The notes under the pieces: generated by a model
The model's database searches: none
What the model was told of the DNA's origin: nothing
The model's input: the letters and a program-made list of their open reading frames with translations, nothing else
Assembly: GCF_946479965.1 (NCBI RefSeq)
Contig: NZ_CAMLHX010000089.1
Location: 1-9,473 of the forward strand
Direction of reading: 5' to 3'
Origin: an uncultured Mucilaginibacter sp.
Lineage (GTDB): Bacteria; Bacteroidota; Bacteroidia; Sphingobacteriales; Sphingobacteriaceae
Length of the DNA: 9,473 nucleotides
Shown here: positions 1-6,468 of the stretch, piece after piece
Layout: every line of letters starts with the position of its first letter
Numbering within the stretch: position 1 is the first letter of the stretch
Made by a program: the position numbers and the translations under genes

Positions 1-620
1 CCACTTTGGTAAAACTGTTGGCGCGACTGTACGACCCCACAGAAGGGCGCATACTTTTAGATGGTATCGACCTGAAAGAGTATGACGTAAAAAGCCTGAG
101 GCAAAATATAGGTATTATTTTTCAGGATTACCTGCGTTATCAAATGACGCTTTCGCAAAATATAGCGGTTGGCAATATTGGCGAATTGGGTAACGCGCCG
201 TTGATACAAAAAGCAGCTAAGGAAAGTTTGGCCCATTCCCTTACCGAAAAATTACCGGGGCGCTATGAACAGGCGCTGGGTAGACGATTCAACAACGGTA
301 TTGAACTATCAGGCGGCGAGTGGCAAAAGGTTGCACTGGCCCGCGCATACATGAAAGACAGCCAGGTTCTGATATTAGACGAACCTACAGCCGCATTAGA
401 TGCAAGGGCAGAATATGATGTTTTTCAGCGCTTTGCTAAATTAACGCAAGGTAAATCGGCTGTATTGATATCGCATAGGTTTTCTACCGCGCGATTAGCA
501 GACCGCATATTGGTGTTAAATGCCGGCACCATACTAGAAGGCGGAACCCATGACGAACTGCTTGCAAAAAACGGGCAATATGCTGAGCTGTTTCGATTAC
601 AGGCTAAGGGGTATCTGTAG
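1..620 (+). CDS. ABC transporter ATP-binding domain, C-terminal part (gene cut by window start)
   Basis: This is the nucleotide-binding domain of an ABC transporter that would couple ATP hydrolysis to export across the inner membrane. The reading frame is open from base 3, so the gene begins outside the window; the Walker A lysine loop must lie just upstream, because the first residues read TLVKLL as in the helix after GKTT. Counting the Leu codon at base 6 as residue 1, the Q-loop is at 39-42 (FQDY), the ABC signature LSGGE at 101-105, Walker B VLILDEP at 121-127, the D-loop ALD at 130-132 and the switch histidine at 157 (LISHRF). The ending, with a THDELL segment and a final QYAELFRLQA helix, is typical of exporters that fuse membrane and ATPase parts in one chain (MsbA/lantibiotic-export style). 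The fused membrane domain is inferred. The substrate cannot be told. No clear terminator follows. Confidence 0.92.
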   Translation, partial: TLVKLLARLYDPTEGRILLDGIDLKEYDVKSLRQNIGIIFQDYLRYQMTLSQNIAVGNIGELGNAPLIQKAAKESLAHSLTEKLPGRYEQALGRRFNNGIELSGGEWQKVALARAYMKDSQVLILDEPTAALDARAEYDVFQRFAKLTQGKSAVLISHRFSTARLADRILVLNAGTILEGGTHDELLAKNGQYAELFRLQAKGYL

Positions 621-768
621 ACAAACAAGCCTGTTAAACGCCCTGCTCAGCACCTTATCAAAGGTACCCATAGCCCCAGCTTAATTGACCAAAAATCTTA
701 AGGGAATTATATTACTGCTTTTTGTTTTACTATCTTTCCGATGGCTATCAGAAAATTAATTAAAAAAA

Positions 769-1770
769 TTGGGCACGTTTAGCAAACTAAAAAAGATATT
801 CGGTGTAACCGAGGTCAATACCCCAGGTAAACAAAATCCTGTTTCAACATTGACGCTGCAAAAAACCTGGAGCTATAACCTAATGGACTTGCTTAAACAA
901 GCCCGACGGGGTAACCCAAAAGAAATTAGAAATTTCCTTCAGCACTTCGCCCCTTTTGTAGCTGTAAATGATGATTTTACTATGTTATTGATATTGAGGA
1001 CATTTCAAGTGTCAATATTTAATAAACAAAGTATAATCTTAAATAGTTGTGCAATAGACGAGAATTTTCAGTGGGGAATTACTGTGGTCAAATCGGCTAT
1101 AGACGGTGGAGCACAGCATAACGTTTACATACCTAATGAGAAAAAATACCTCGGAATTAAAATTCAAAATGATACGATCGAGATATTAACCGATGGCTTA
1201 GTAGTGCCTACAAATGAGGCGGAACTGACAAGAAAGTTATTTTTCCTGAATGACGATTCGCCAAAGGGAATAACAACCGCATTTGAAAAACTGAATAACG
1301 AGCATTATTCCGAGGAAACCAGAGCCGATTTTATTGGCGATCAAATCATCACAATCCCCACAATTGGCGAACTTATTTACGATGAGAAATTTGATTGGTA
1401 CGAAGGAAAACTCATAGATAAATATCCAATAGTAGTTTATATCCATTTCACCACGCCAGAAAAACTTCAAACGGTTATCGAATTTGCTAATAGCCAATTG
1501 CAATCAAAATTTTATAATCAGATGCTTCTGGAAATGGAAAGTGAAATGATCGAATTAAAAAATGCGGAATGGCTTGACGATACTGAAGAAAAAGAACAGC
1601 CGGTAACCATTGAAGAATTTAGAAAGCGAGTTACCATAGAAAGCATTGCTTTTAATGACGATTGTTCTACGCTGATCTATTGTAATGACGGCGATCTGTT
1701 TTTTGGCCATACCATATTAATTGATATCGACGAAAATGGAAAGTACAAGGCAGCGGACTTAGTGGGTTGA
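769..1770 (+). CDS. DUF2262-type protein of unknown function
   Basis: A soluble protein of about 333 residues with no signal peptide or membrane segment. Residues about 199-333 fit my memory of the DUF2262 family: a GELIYDEKFDWYEG opening, a TIEEFRKRVTIESI segment (280-293), and a closing DGDLFFGHTILIDIDENG...AADLVG (307-333) that matches the family's typical FGH-I-dG ending. The N-terminal 40-190 part is not recognised. The biochemical role of DUF2262 is not known to me. The start is uncertain. An in-frame TAA lies at 760-762, so TTG at 769 is the earliest possible start and the next ATG is at 883. A nearby ATG at 741 is in another frame and would join this frame if one base of the A-run at 762-768 were absent (see findings). 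No promoter or ribosome site is obvious in 621-768. It converges on the DUF5995 gene with 7 nt between stops. Confidence 0.75.
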   Translation: MGTFSKLKKIFGVTEVNTPGKQNPVSTLTLQKTWSYNLMDLLKQARRGNPKEIRNFLQHFAPFVAVNDDFTMLLILRTFQVSIFNKQSIILNSCAIDENFQWGITVVKSAIDGGAQHNVYIPNEKKYLGIKIQNDTIEILTDGLVVPTNEAELTRKLFFLNDDSPKGITTAFEKLNNEHYSEETRADFIGDQIITIPTIGELIYDEKFDWYEGKLIDKYPIVVYIHFTTPEKLQTVIEFANSQLQSKFYNQMLLEMESEMIELKNAEWLDDTEEKEQPVTIEEFRKRVTIESIAFNDDCSTLIYCNDGDLFFGHTILIDIDENGKYKAADLVG

Positions 1771-1777
1771 GGTTGCT

Positions 1778-2584
1778 CTATCCGAATTTTTTCATATCCT
1801 TCATATAAGGCTTAGCATATTCACTCAATATTTTTATAACCCTATTTACATTCTTTAATTCAAATAAATGAATTAACCACAAACCAATTGTGAGGATGCC
1901 CGTAGTTTTTGTTAAGCTATTTCCTAATTCAGCAATTTCTGTATCCCGCTCTTCAATTGCCTTTGAATAGGCGGCCTGGTCTTTATAAAGTCCGCTAAGT
2001 TTTTCGGCGAAACACCAGGAGCCGTCCCTGGCATTACCCATGCTAAACTGGATCAGCATAAAATTTGATGATGTGCCACTAAAACCCAGCGTAGAAAGAA
2101 GTGGTGAAATAACGTTTAGTTTACTAATGATGCCATACGTTAATGAAGACAAAATTATATTAATTGCATCAAAATCGTTTTTATAGCTGTCGATATCACC
2201 ATTTGCCACCTCAACAGTAGCTATACCCAAATCAAAATTGATATGTGCATTCATCCCTAACAGTAGCTGCTGTAAAACAAGTCTCGAGGGCTTTTCACAA
2301 TTTTCAAATGCAACTTTCCACGATTTTGATACGGGTTCACCGTTCTTCCATTTTTGGTAAGCATCAAAATACCTGTTAGCAAAGGTGATATCCAGGTTGG
2401 CCAGGCTATTACCATTTGAAAATTGCCCTTTTTCAATATCCTCTTTAACCCTTACCGTAACTTTATGATATAAGGCAGCGAAATATCCTGCTCTGCTTTT
2501 ATTCTTTTTTGATTCCTTTACAATATTTTCTAAATGAGTAATTACTTCATCAAGCGTTTTGGCTATAACAGGTGAGTTGCGCAT
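1778..2584 (-). CDS. DUF5995 family protein
   Basis: A protein of 268 residues recognisable as DUF5995 by several segments: LDEVITHLENIV at 11-22, YFAALYHKVTVRV at 34-46, LDITFANRYFDAY at 64-76, a W-VAF block at 89-93, and the family hallmark LLLGMNAHINFDLG at 107-120. The His and Asp/Asn residues in the hallmark look like a possible active or metal site, but I know of no established function. A hydrophobic helix around 220-231 (ILTIGLWLIHLF) may bury in the fold or touch a membrane. The same frame is open up to a TTG at 2672-2674, directly behind an in-frame TAA. I chose ATG 2584 because the known domain begins right after it, the extra 30 codons are AT-rich, and that TTG makes a good -33 promoter element. 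An extended 298-residue form with a hydrophobic N-terminus cannot be excluded. Confidence 0.82.
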   Translation of the reverse strand: MRNSPVIAKTLDEVITHLENIVKESKKNKSRAGYFAALYHKVTVRVKEDIEKGQFSNGNSLANLDITFANRYFDAYQKWKNGEPVSKSWKVAFENCEKPSRLVLQQLLLGMNAHINFDLGIATVEVANGDIDSYKNDFDAINIILSSLTYGIISKLNVISPLLSTLGFSGTSSNFMLIQFSMGNARDGSWCFAEKLSGLYKDQAAYSKAIEERDTEIAELGNSLTKTTGILTIGLWLIHLFELKNVNRVIKILSEYAKPYMKDMKKFG

Positions 2585-2644
2585 TAAAGATCTGTTGAAT
2601 TTGCTAAGTGACGTTGCAGGTTTAATTCTATAATTGGCGATTAC

Positions 2645-2674
2645 CAAAATAATACTAATAATTAATAAAGACAA
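2645..2674 (-). promoter_or_regulatory. Candidate Bacteroidetes-type promoter for the DUF5995 gene
   Basis: Read on the - strand, TTG (2674-2672) is followed after 19 nt by TTATTTTG (2652-2645). The latter matches the known Bacteroidetes -7 pattern TAnnTTTG at all but one fixed position, and the spacing is as expected. It would give a leader of roughly 50 nt before ATG 2584. This supports the shorter DUF5995 start. No experimental evidence is available; AT-rich sequence can give such matches by chance. Confidence 0.45.
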
Positions 2675-2751
2675 TTAAACATCAATCAACTTCTTTGCTA
2701 CCAACACTTCGCATAACTCAGCTGAATGGTCATCAATACCGTTATAAATAG

Positions 2752-2783
2752 CAAAGCCTTTCTGACATTTTAGAAAGGCTTTG
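2752..2783. terminator. Hairpin repeat copy 1 (orphan terminator-like stem-loop)
   Basis: Arms CAAAGCCTTTCTGA (2752-2765) and TTAGAAAGGCTTTG (2770-2783) pair over 14 positions with one G-U, around a CATT loop. The same arm occurs at 6403-6434 and 8128-8173. The other copies each sit just behind the stop of a - strand gene. This one lies 196 nt past the Sel1 stop, beyond another hairpin, so it has no immediate gene of its own. U-tracts are weak on both strands. Confidence 0.6.
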
Positions 2784-2809
2784 TTGGTTTTATATTGCCA
2801 GTTAATAAT
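2752..2809. repeat. Extended repeat unit, copy A (hairpin plus right flank)
   Basis: The likeness to the copy at 6403-6459 goes beyond the stem. After the hairpin both read TTGGTTT, then ATATT, then CC and GTTAATA, with small differences. By hand alignment about 49 of 58 positions agree, with one gap. This suggests descent from one longer element rather than two independently evolved terminators. Confidence 0.55.
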
Positions 2810-2884
2810 CGTCTGTCACGCTGGTCTCAAACACCTGTGGAAAACCGTGTCGCCTCGCCTCCGGCTTGGTACGTCCAACCGCGT

Positions 2885-2917
2885 AAAGACCCTGTAAATT
2901 ATCTTTTACAGGTCTTT
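2885..2917 (-). terminator. Hairpin behind the Sel1-repeat gene
   Basis: Arms AAAGACCCTGTAAA (2885-2898) and TTTACAGGTCTTT (2905-2917) pair perfectly apart from one bulged C, with a short A/T-rich loop. It begins 62 nt past the stop of the Sel1 gene on the - strand, so it is the probable terminator of the 6247-2980 operon. The T-run after it on the - strand is short (TTTAC), so it may be an RNA-end protecting stem rather than a strong terminator. Confidence 0.5.
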
Positions 2918-2979
2918 ATAATTCTCCCATATAGCTTTAAAGCGTGGGTAACTCTAACCGATGGCGGATTACAGGCTAA

Positions 2980-4455
2980 TTAAGGTTTTTTAGCTCTCGA
3001 ACTAATTTCTGCCGATTTTGCTATTAATTGCTGCGCTTTCACAGCATCTTTTACAACACCTGTGCCATATTCGTAACAAGTAGCCAACGCCTTTACGGCA
3101 TCAAGTTGATCTTTATCAGCAGCTTTTCCGTACCATACAACTGCCTGGCTAAAATCTACCGTTGTACCTCTGCCATTGGCGTAAAACAGGCCAACCATGT
3201 AAGCCGCATCAGGAAGATCGCTCGCCGCTTTTTTAAACAACGAAAGTGCCCATGGGTAATCGGGATTGGGAACTTTATCTGCTTTATATGCAACCATTAT
3301 ATTATTAATAGCTGTAATCAAACCCTTATCAGCAGCTTTCCTAAACCAAACCATGGCTTCTGTGTAATTTTGCGGTACACCAGATCCATTATAGTACAAG
3401 GTTCCTATGTCGTTTAGTGCATTTAAGTCGCCCTTGTCGGATGCCTTATGGTAGTACGTCATAGCCTCAGTATAATTTTGCGCTGTACCTTGCCCATTGT
3501 CATACATCAGGCCCAGATCTCTGATGGCTTGCAAATAGCCTTTATCAGCCGCTTGCTTTATCCAATTAAAAGCCTCATAAAAATTCTGTGTAACACCTTG
3601 CCCATTATAGTATAATATCCCCACTTTGTAAGCCGCTATATTGTCTCCGGCTGCTGCTGCCTTTTTAAAAAATGTCATGGCTTCTGCAAAATTTTCTGAC
3701 ACGCCATCTCCGGCAGAGTAAATTTCGCCCAGTCGTAACATCGAGCTCAAATTGCCTTTAGCGGCCGCTTTCTTATGCCAGGCAATTGCCTGGTTAATAT
3801 CTTTTGGAATGCCTGCTTCTCCTTTTTGATAAGCCATAGCTGTGCGATACATACCCACATCATAACCGCCGTCAGCAGCTTTACGGTACCATTTAACCCC
3901 TTCGGTTGAATCCTGAGTTACACCTACATTCTTAAAGTAGTACAATCTCCCAACCATGCTTGCAGCGCGGGCACTGCCGGCATCAGCCGCTTTCTTAAAC
4001 AAAATCAATGCTTCGGGGAGTTTTCCTTGACCGTATGCTTCGTCTCCTTTTTTATAATCTGCACCCTCAAACATAGCAAAGGAGTCACCCTTTACCTTTA
4101 ACCTGTCATTCATTCTATATACCTCACGGTATTTATCTATCAACGATGTATTATCGCCATATTGTTTAAGGTAAAAAGCGCTAATGTTTATAGTTTTTCG
4201 TAATAAGGTGGTATCTGTTATTGACAAATTATCCAACATTTTATCCATTGTGGCTACCCATAGGTAAGCTATCGGCGGATTAAGTTTACCCAATGCTTTC
4301 TCGGCCTCGGCTAGCTTTGTAAAAACGGTAGGGTAATCTCCTTTAGAAAAGGCTTCCTCAGCGTCATCATAGGTTATTTTTGCAATGTTGCTTTGCGCTA
4401 AAGAATTAAAATGAAAAAAAAGTATTAGCTGAGCAAGGATAAGGTATTTTCTCAT
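2980..4455 (-). CDS. Exported Sel1-repeat (SLR/TPR-like) protein
   Basis: A 491-residue protein with a signal peptide (MRKYLILAQLILFFHFNSLAQ, 1-21, cut probably near Ala20/Gln21), so it should work in the periplasm or at the cell surface. Residues 22-130 form a helical lead-in with a TPR-like AEEAFSKGDY segment at 31-41. From about 133 to 485 there are roughly nine to ten Sel1-like repeats of about 36 residues with the usual pattern A-x2-LG-x-LYY-x-G-x-GV-x2-(N/D)-x2-EA-x-x-W-x-KAA-x-KG. The clearest are around 233-270, 270-306, 306-342, 342-378 and 414-450; the one near 380-410 is degenerate and lacks the G-x-G turn. Sel1 arrays are protein-protein scaffolds, so the expected job is binding a partner. 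The gene starts 16 nt after the stop of the upstream D-x-W protein gene, so co-transcription is likely and that protein is the obvious candidate partner. The start is ATG; no Shine-Dalgarno is seen. Confidence 0.93.
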   Translation of the reverse strand: MRKYLILAQLILFFHFNSLAQSNIAKITYDDAEEAFSKGDYPTVFTKLAEAEKALGKLNPPIAYLWVATMDKMLDNLSITDTTLLRKTINISAFYLKQYGDNTSLIDKYREVYRMNDRLKVKGDSFAMFEGADYKKGDEAYGQGKLPEALILFKKAADAGSARAASMVGRLYYFKNVGVTQDSTEGVKWYRKAADGGYDVGMYRTAMAYQKGEAGIPKDINQAIAWHKKAAAKGNLSSMLRLGEIYSAGDGVSENFAEAMTFFKKAAAAGDNIAAYKVGILYYNGQGVTQNFYEAFNWIKQAADKGYLQAIRDLGLMYDNGQGTAQNYTEAMTYYHKASDKGDLNALNDIGTLYYNGSGVPQNYTEAMVWFRKAADKGLITAINNIMVAYKADKVPNPDYPWALSLFKKAASDLPDAAYMVGLFYANGRGTTVDFSQAVVWYGKAADKDQLDAVKALATCYEYGTGVVKDAVKAQQLIAKSAEISSRAKKP

Positions 4456-4471
4456 GTATAGATTTATAATA

Positions 4472-6247
4472 TTAGGCCGGTTTTTTAACCGGTGCTTTCT
4501 TTTTTAGTAAAGGTTTAGGTTTGTTTTTAATATTGACGCTATCTGCCACAACTTCTTTTTTAACCGGCTTGACGGTCCACATATCGTCTTCCTCGCTTTT
4601 GGCGGGGGCTGACTTAGTGGTGGCTGCGGCTTTATTATCCGTGCTCCAATAGTCATCAAGTTCTTTCGCAGTTTCGCGCCTGGTTACTGTGCCGTTTGTA
4701 TGCGGGATAGTCATTGTTGCCTTACCAGCCACCGGCGGTTTTGTGTCAGTACTCCAAAAATCGTCACCAGTTGTGTTGCCGCTTTTTTTATTTTCATCGG
4801 TGCCACTCCATACATCAGCTACTCCGGTAGTTGGCACAGTAGCCTTACGGCCTTTATAAAAAATATCTTTAATATCCATACCCGACTCTATGGCCATGGA
4901 TACGAACTTACTGCGCATTTCATCAGCTAGTTCTTTCGTAGTAAAATATCCTATCAAGGTTATATCACCGCTAATATTCAATTTTTTGATATCAGTTAAA
5001 ATAGCGTCTTTAAAGGGCCAGGTGCCATCGGCATATCTGCTGATAATAAACAGGTTGCTTAAAGTAACAACCGGCCTAAGCGACTCAATTGTTCCCTTAT
5101 CAAATAAATACGTGAAATAATAAAGTTGATCAACATCTATTTTTGTAGATGAGAACGGCACACCGCCTTCCGGAAATTCAGGAAAAAAGGCCTTTCGCAG
5201 CTCAATTCGCGCCAGTTGGTTGGCAGCTATTCGTCGCAGTTCTGCCTCCTCGGCTTCTTTTTCTTCTTTTTGCTGTTGTTTTTCTTCAGCTTGTCGTCTT
5301 TCGTAGGCCAAACGGCGCTCCTCTTTTCGTTCCTTTGCTTCCCTGTCGGATTTAATGATATTACCTATCATCCCAACCAATTCGGTAGCGTCGCTAACAA
5401 ATTTTTCTGACACCTCCTTGCTTTGGCGTTGTATGTCAGCGGTACGTTGCTGTTGCTGAGCAATTAGTTGGCGGTTCTCTTCCTGCATTTTTGCATTCCT
5501 TTCCTGCCAGGTGCTTTTGCCGGGTGTTGATGGCCCTATGGCATTAATTGACGTACCGCCGCTACTTGTTTTTTGCTGACTACTGTAATAGGATTGTGGC
5601 GCCGCCTTAGTCTGTCCGGTAGAACCAATAGATACGGTGGTATTATCGGCTGAGCTACCACTTACTGAAGAACTGCTTGAAGCTTGTTTTTTTACCTGTT
5701 GATCTTCAAGGTATTTGGCAATTGCATAAGCTTCAAAAGGGATAGTGCCATCAATCGTCACATTTCTTATACTTATCCCATTATTATCAAAAAGGTCGTT
5801 CCCTTCTTTTTGAATTGCTGCCTGTACGTCAGATTTAAAAGTAAAAGGCTTCCCCAGTAACCTGTTCCAATCTATAGAACCACCGCTTGATGTATTGTAT
5901 CCTTTTGATACTGAACCTGCAACAAGTGTGTATTTTAAATTTATATAATCTGAACGTACGCTTCCCAAATATTCCTGAAACACACCCGGAACTTGCGATG
6001 ACGAGTAGGTTTTACCCTGAAAAACTATGCCTTTTACCGCAGTAACACTGGCGGTTGTTTTTATAGCTATACCGGTATGTCCTGTGGGCCTGCTAATATC
6101 TACATTAACGTCAATGCTGTAGATACAACCATCCTGACCGCCGGGAGGGTTGTAAATAATTGAGCCGCTAAACCCCTGCCCGTTAACTTGCCTTACAAAT
6201 AGCACAGCCATTGACAAAAGCAAGCAGGCAATAAAATTTCTGATCAT
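4472..6247 (-). CDS. Unrecognised exported protein with coiled coil and C-terminal D-x-W motif array
   Basis: I do not recognise this 591-residue protein. Visible parts are: a signal peptide (1 to about 24, cut near VNGQ); a beta-rich domain at about 25-182; a Ser/Thr/Gly-rich linker at 188-245; a Gln/Glu/Lys/Arg-rich coiled coil at about 247-350, with runs such as QQQQ and EEKQQQKEEKEAEEAE; a compact domain at about 351-470 that includes LYYFTYLFDKGTIE, FIISRYADGTWPF and GYFTTKELADEMRSKF; and a disordered tail. The segment 433-465 has the shape of a SPOR-like unit (sheet, helix with A-x-x-x-x-K, then G-M-D), but this is only a guess. The tail repeats a short motif: DVWSGTD (478-484), DDFWSTD (495-501), DDYWSTD (531-537) and DDMWTVK (555-560). 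It ends in a Lys/Pro-rich segment (574-591). The first of a two-gene operon with the Sel1 gene, 16 nt apart. The protein is probably an envelope scaffold, by inference only. Confidence 0.85.
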   Translation of the reverse strand: MIRNFIACLLLSMAVLFVRQVNGQGFSGSIIYNPPGGQDGCIYSIDVNVDISRPTGHTGIAIKTTASVTAVKGIVFQGKTYSSSQVPGVFQEYLGSVRSDYINLKYTLVAGSVSKGYNTSSGGSIDWNRLLGKPFTFKSDVQAAIQKEGNDLFDNNGISIRNVTIDGTIPFEAYAIAKYLEDQQVKKQASSSSSVSGSSADNTTVSIGSTGQTKAAPQSYYSSQQKTSSGGTSINAIGPSTPGKSTWQERNAKMQEENRQLIAQQQQRTADIQRQSKEVSEKFVSDATELVGMIGNIIKSDREAKERKEERRLAYERRQAEEKQQQKEEKEAEEAELRRIAANQLARIELRKAFFPEFPEGGVPFSSTKIDVDQLYYFTYLFDKGTIESLRPVVTLSNLFIISRYADGTWPFKDAILTDIKKLNISGDITLIGYFTTKELADEMRSKFVSMAIESGMDIKDIFYKGRKATVPTTGVADVWSGTDENKKSGNTTGDDFWSTDTKPPVAGKATMTIPHTNGTVTRRETAKELDDYWSTDNKAAATTKSAPAKSEEDDMWTVKPVKKEVVADSVNIKNKPKPLLKKKAPVKKPA

Positions 6248-6332
6248 ATACGGTTTTGCTTACGATATTAATATAAAAGCACCATATCAGAAATACGCGA
6301 GTTATATTGATAATGAGGCCATTAAAATTAAA

Positions 6333-6340
6333 CAAAAATA
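6333..6340 (-). promoter_or_regulatory. Candidate -7 box for the D-x-W/Sel1 operon
   Basis: On the - strand this reads TATTTTTG, a full match to the Bacteroidetes -7 pattern TAnnTTTG, 86 nt upstream of ATG 6247. I see no TTTG or TTG at the proper -33 distance, so the assignment is weak in this AT-rich spacer (6248-6402). Confidence 0.3.
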
Positions 6341-6402
6341 CAATAACATGTAAAAAGTAAATTAATTTGAAAAAAAGCTGCTCGACATCTCACACATACC
6401 GA

Positions 6403-6434
6403 CAAAGCCTTTTTGAATTATCAGAAAGGCTTTG
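6403..6434 (-). terminator. Hairpin repeat copy 2, terminator of the GH43 gene
   Basis: Arms CAAAGCCTTTTTGA (6403-6416) and TCAGAAAGGCTTTG (6421-6434) pair over 14 positions with one G-U, around an ATTA loop. It begins 35 nt after the GH43 stop on the - strand and lies before the promoter region of the D-x-W operon, so it should end GH43 transcription. The U-tract is short (CTTTGTC). Confidence 0.65.
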
Positions 6435-6459
6435 TTGGTTTATATTACCCGTTAATATT
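6403..6459. repeat. Extended repeat unit, copy B (hairpin plus right flank)
   Basis: This is the partner of the unit at 2752-2809. The shared right flank here fills nearly the whole gap between the hairpin and the GH43 stop codon at 6469-6471. That makes copy A look like the former tail of a gene that is no longer there, or like an element inserted together with its flank. Confidence 0.55.
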
Positions 6460-6468
6460 TAACAGACT

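Larger units (their letters stand above)
2585..2979. other. Gene-poor stretch between the DUF5995 and Sel1 genes
   Basis: This 395-nt stretch has no gene I can defend. It holds the DUF5995 promoter candidate (2645-2674), an orphan copy of the hairpin repeat (2752-2783), a GC-rich island at about 2811-2880 (about 60% G+C by hand count, against an AT-rich setting) and a hairpin behind the Sel1 gene (2885-2917). On the - strand a frame without a stop runs from about 2812 down to a TAA at 2675-2677 and reads quite protein-like at its end (GIDDHSAELCEVLVAKK), but it has no usual start codon and crosses the orphan hairpin. It may be a gene remnant or chance. The GC-rich part contains a small inverted repeat, TTGG and CCAA around TACGT, near 2866-2878. 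Confidence 0.5.

Noticed and set aside
621..768. Terminator or promoter in the spacer between the ABC and DUF2262 genes
   Set aside because: No stem of useful length and no TTTG / TAnnTTTG pair at the right distance; TATCTTTC at 731-738 is too close to both possible starts and has no -33 partner.
2585..2674. N-terminal extension of DUF5995 to TTG 2674 with a hydrophobic LLIISIILVIA segment
   Set aside because: AT-rich, rare start codon directly behind a stop, and the TTG fits better as a -33 element; the known domain is complete from ATG 2584.
2795..2983. 62-codon open frame on the + strand, starting TTG
   Set aside because: It crosses the terminator-like hairpin at 2885-2917 and runs into the end of the Sel1 gene; no start signal and no family resemblance. 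The GC-rich part is better treated as unexplained non-coding sequence.
3028..3417. 129-codon open frame on the + strand
   Set aside because: Antisense to the Sel1 repeats; the periodic coding of the repeats keeps stops away. No protein-like features of its own.
5149..5410. Hydrophobic, Phe/Leu-rich open frames on the + strand
   Set aside because: They arise from reading the Glu/Lys/Gln-rich coiled coil of the opposite gene backwards (GAA/AAA becomes TTC/TTT).
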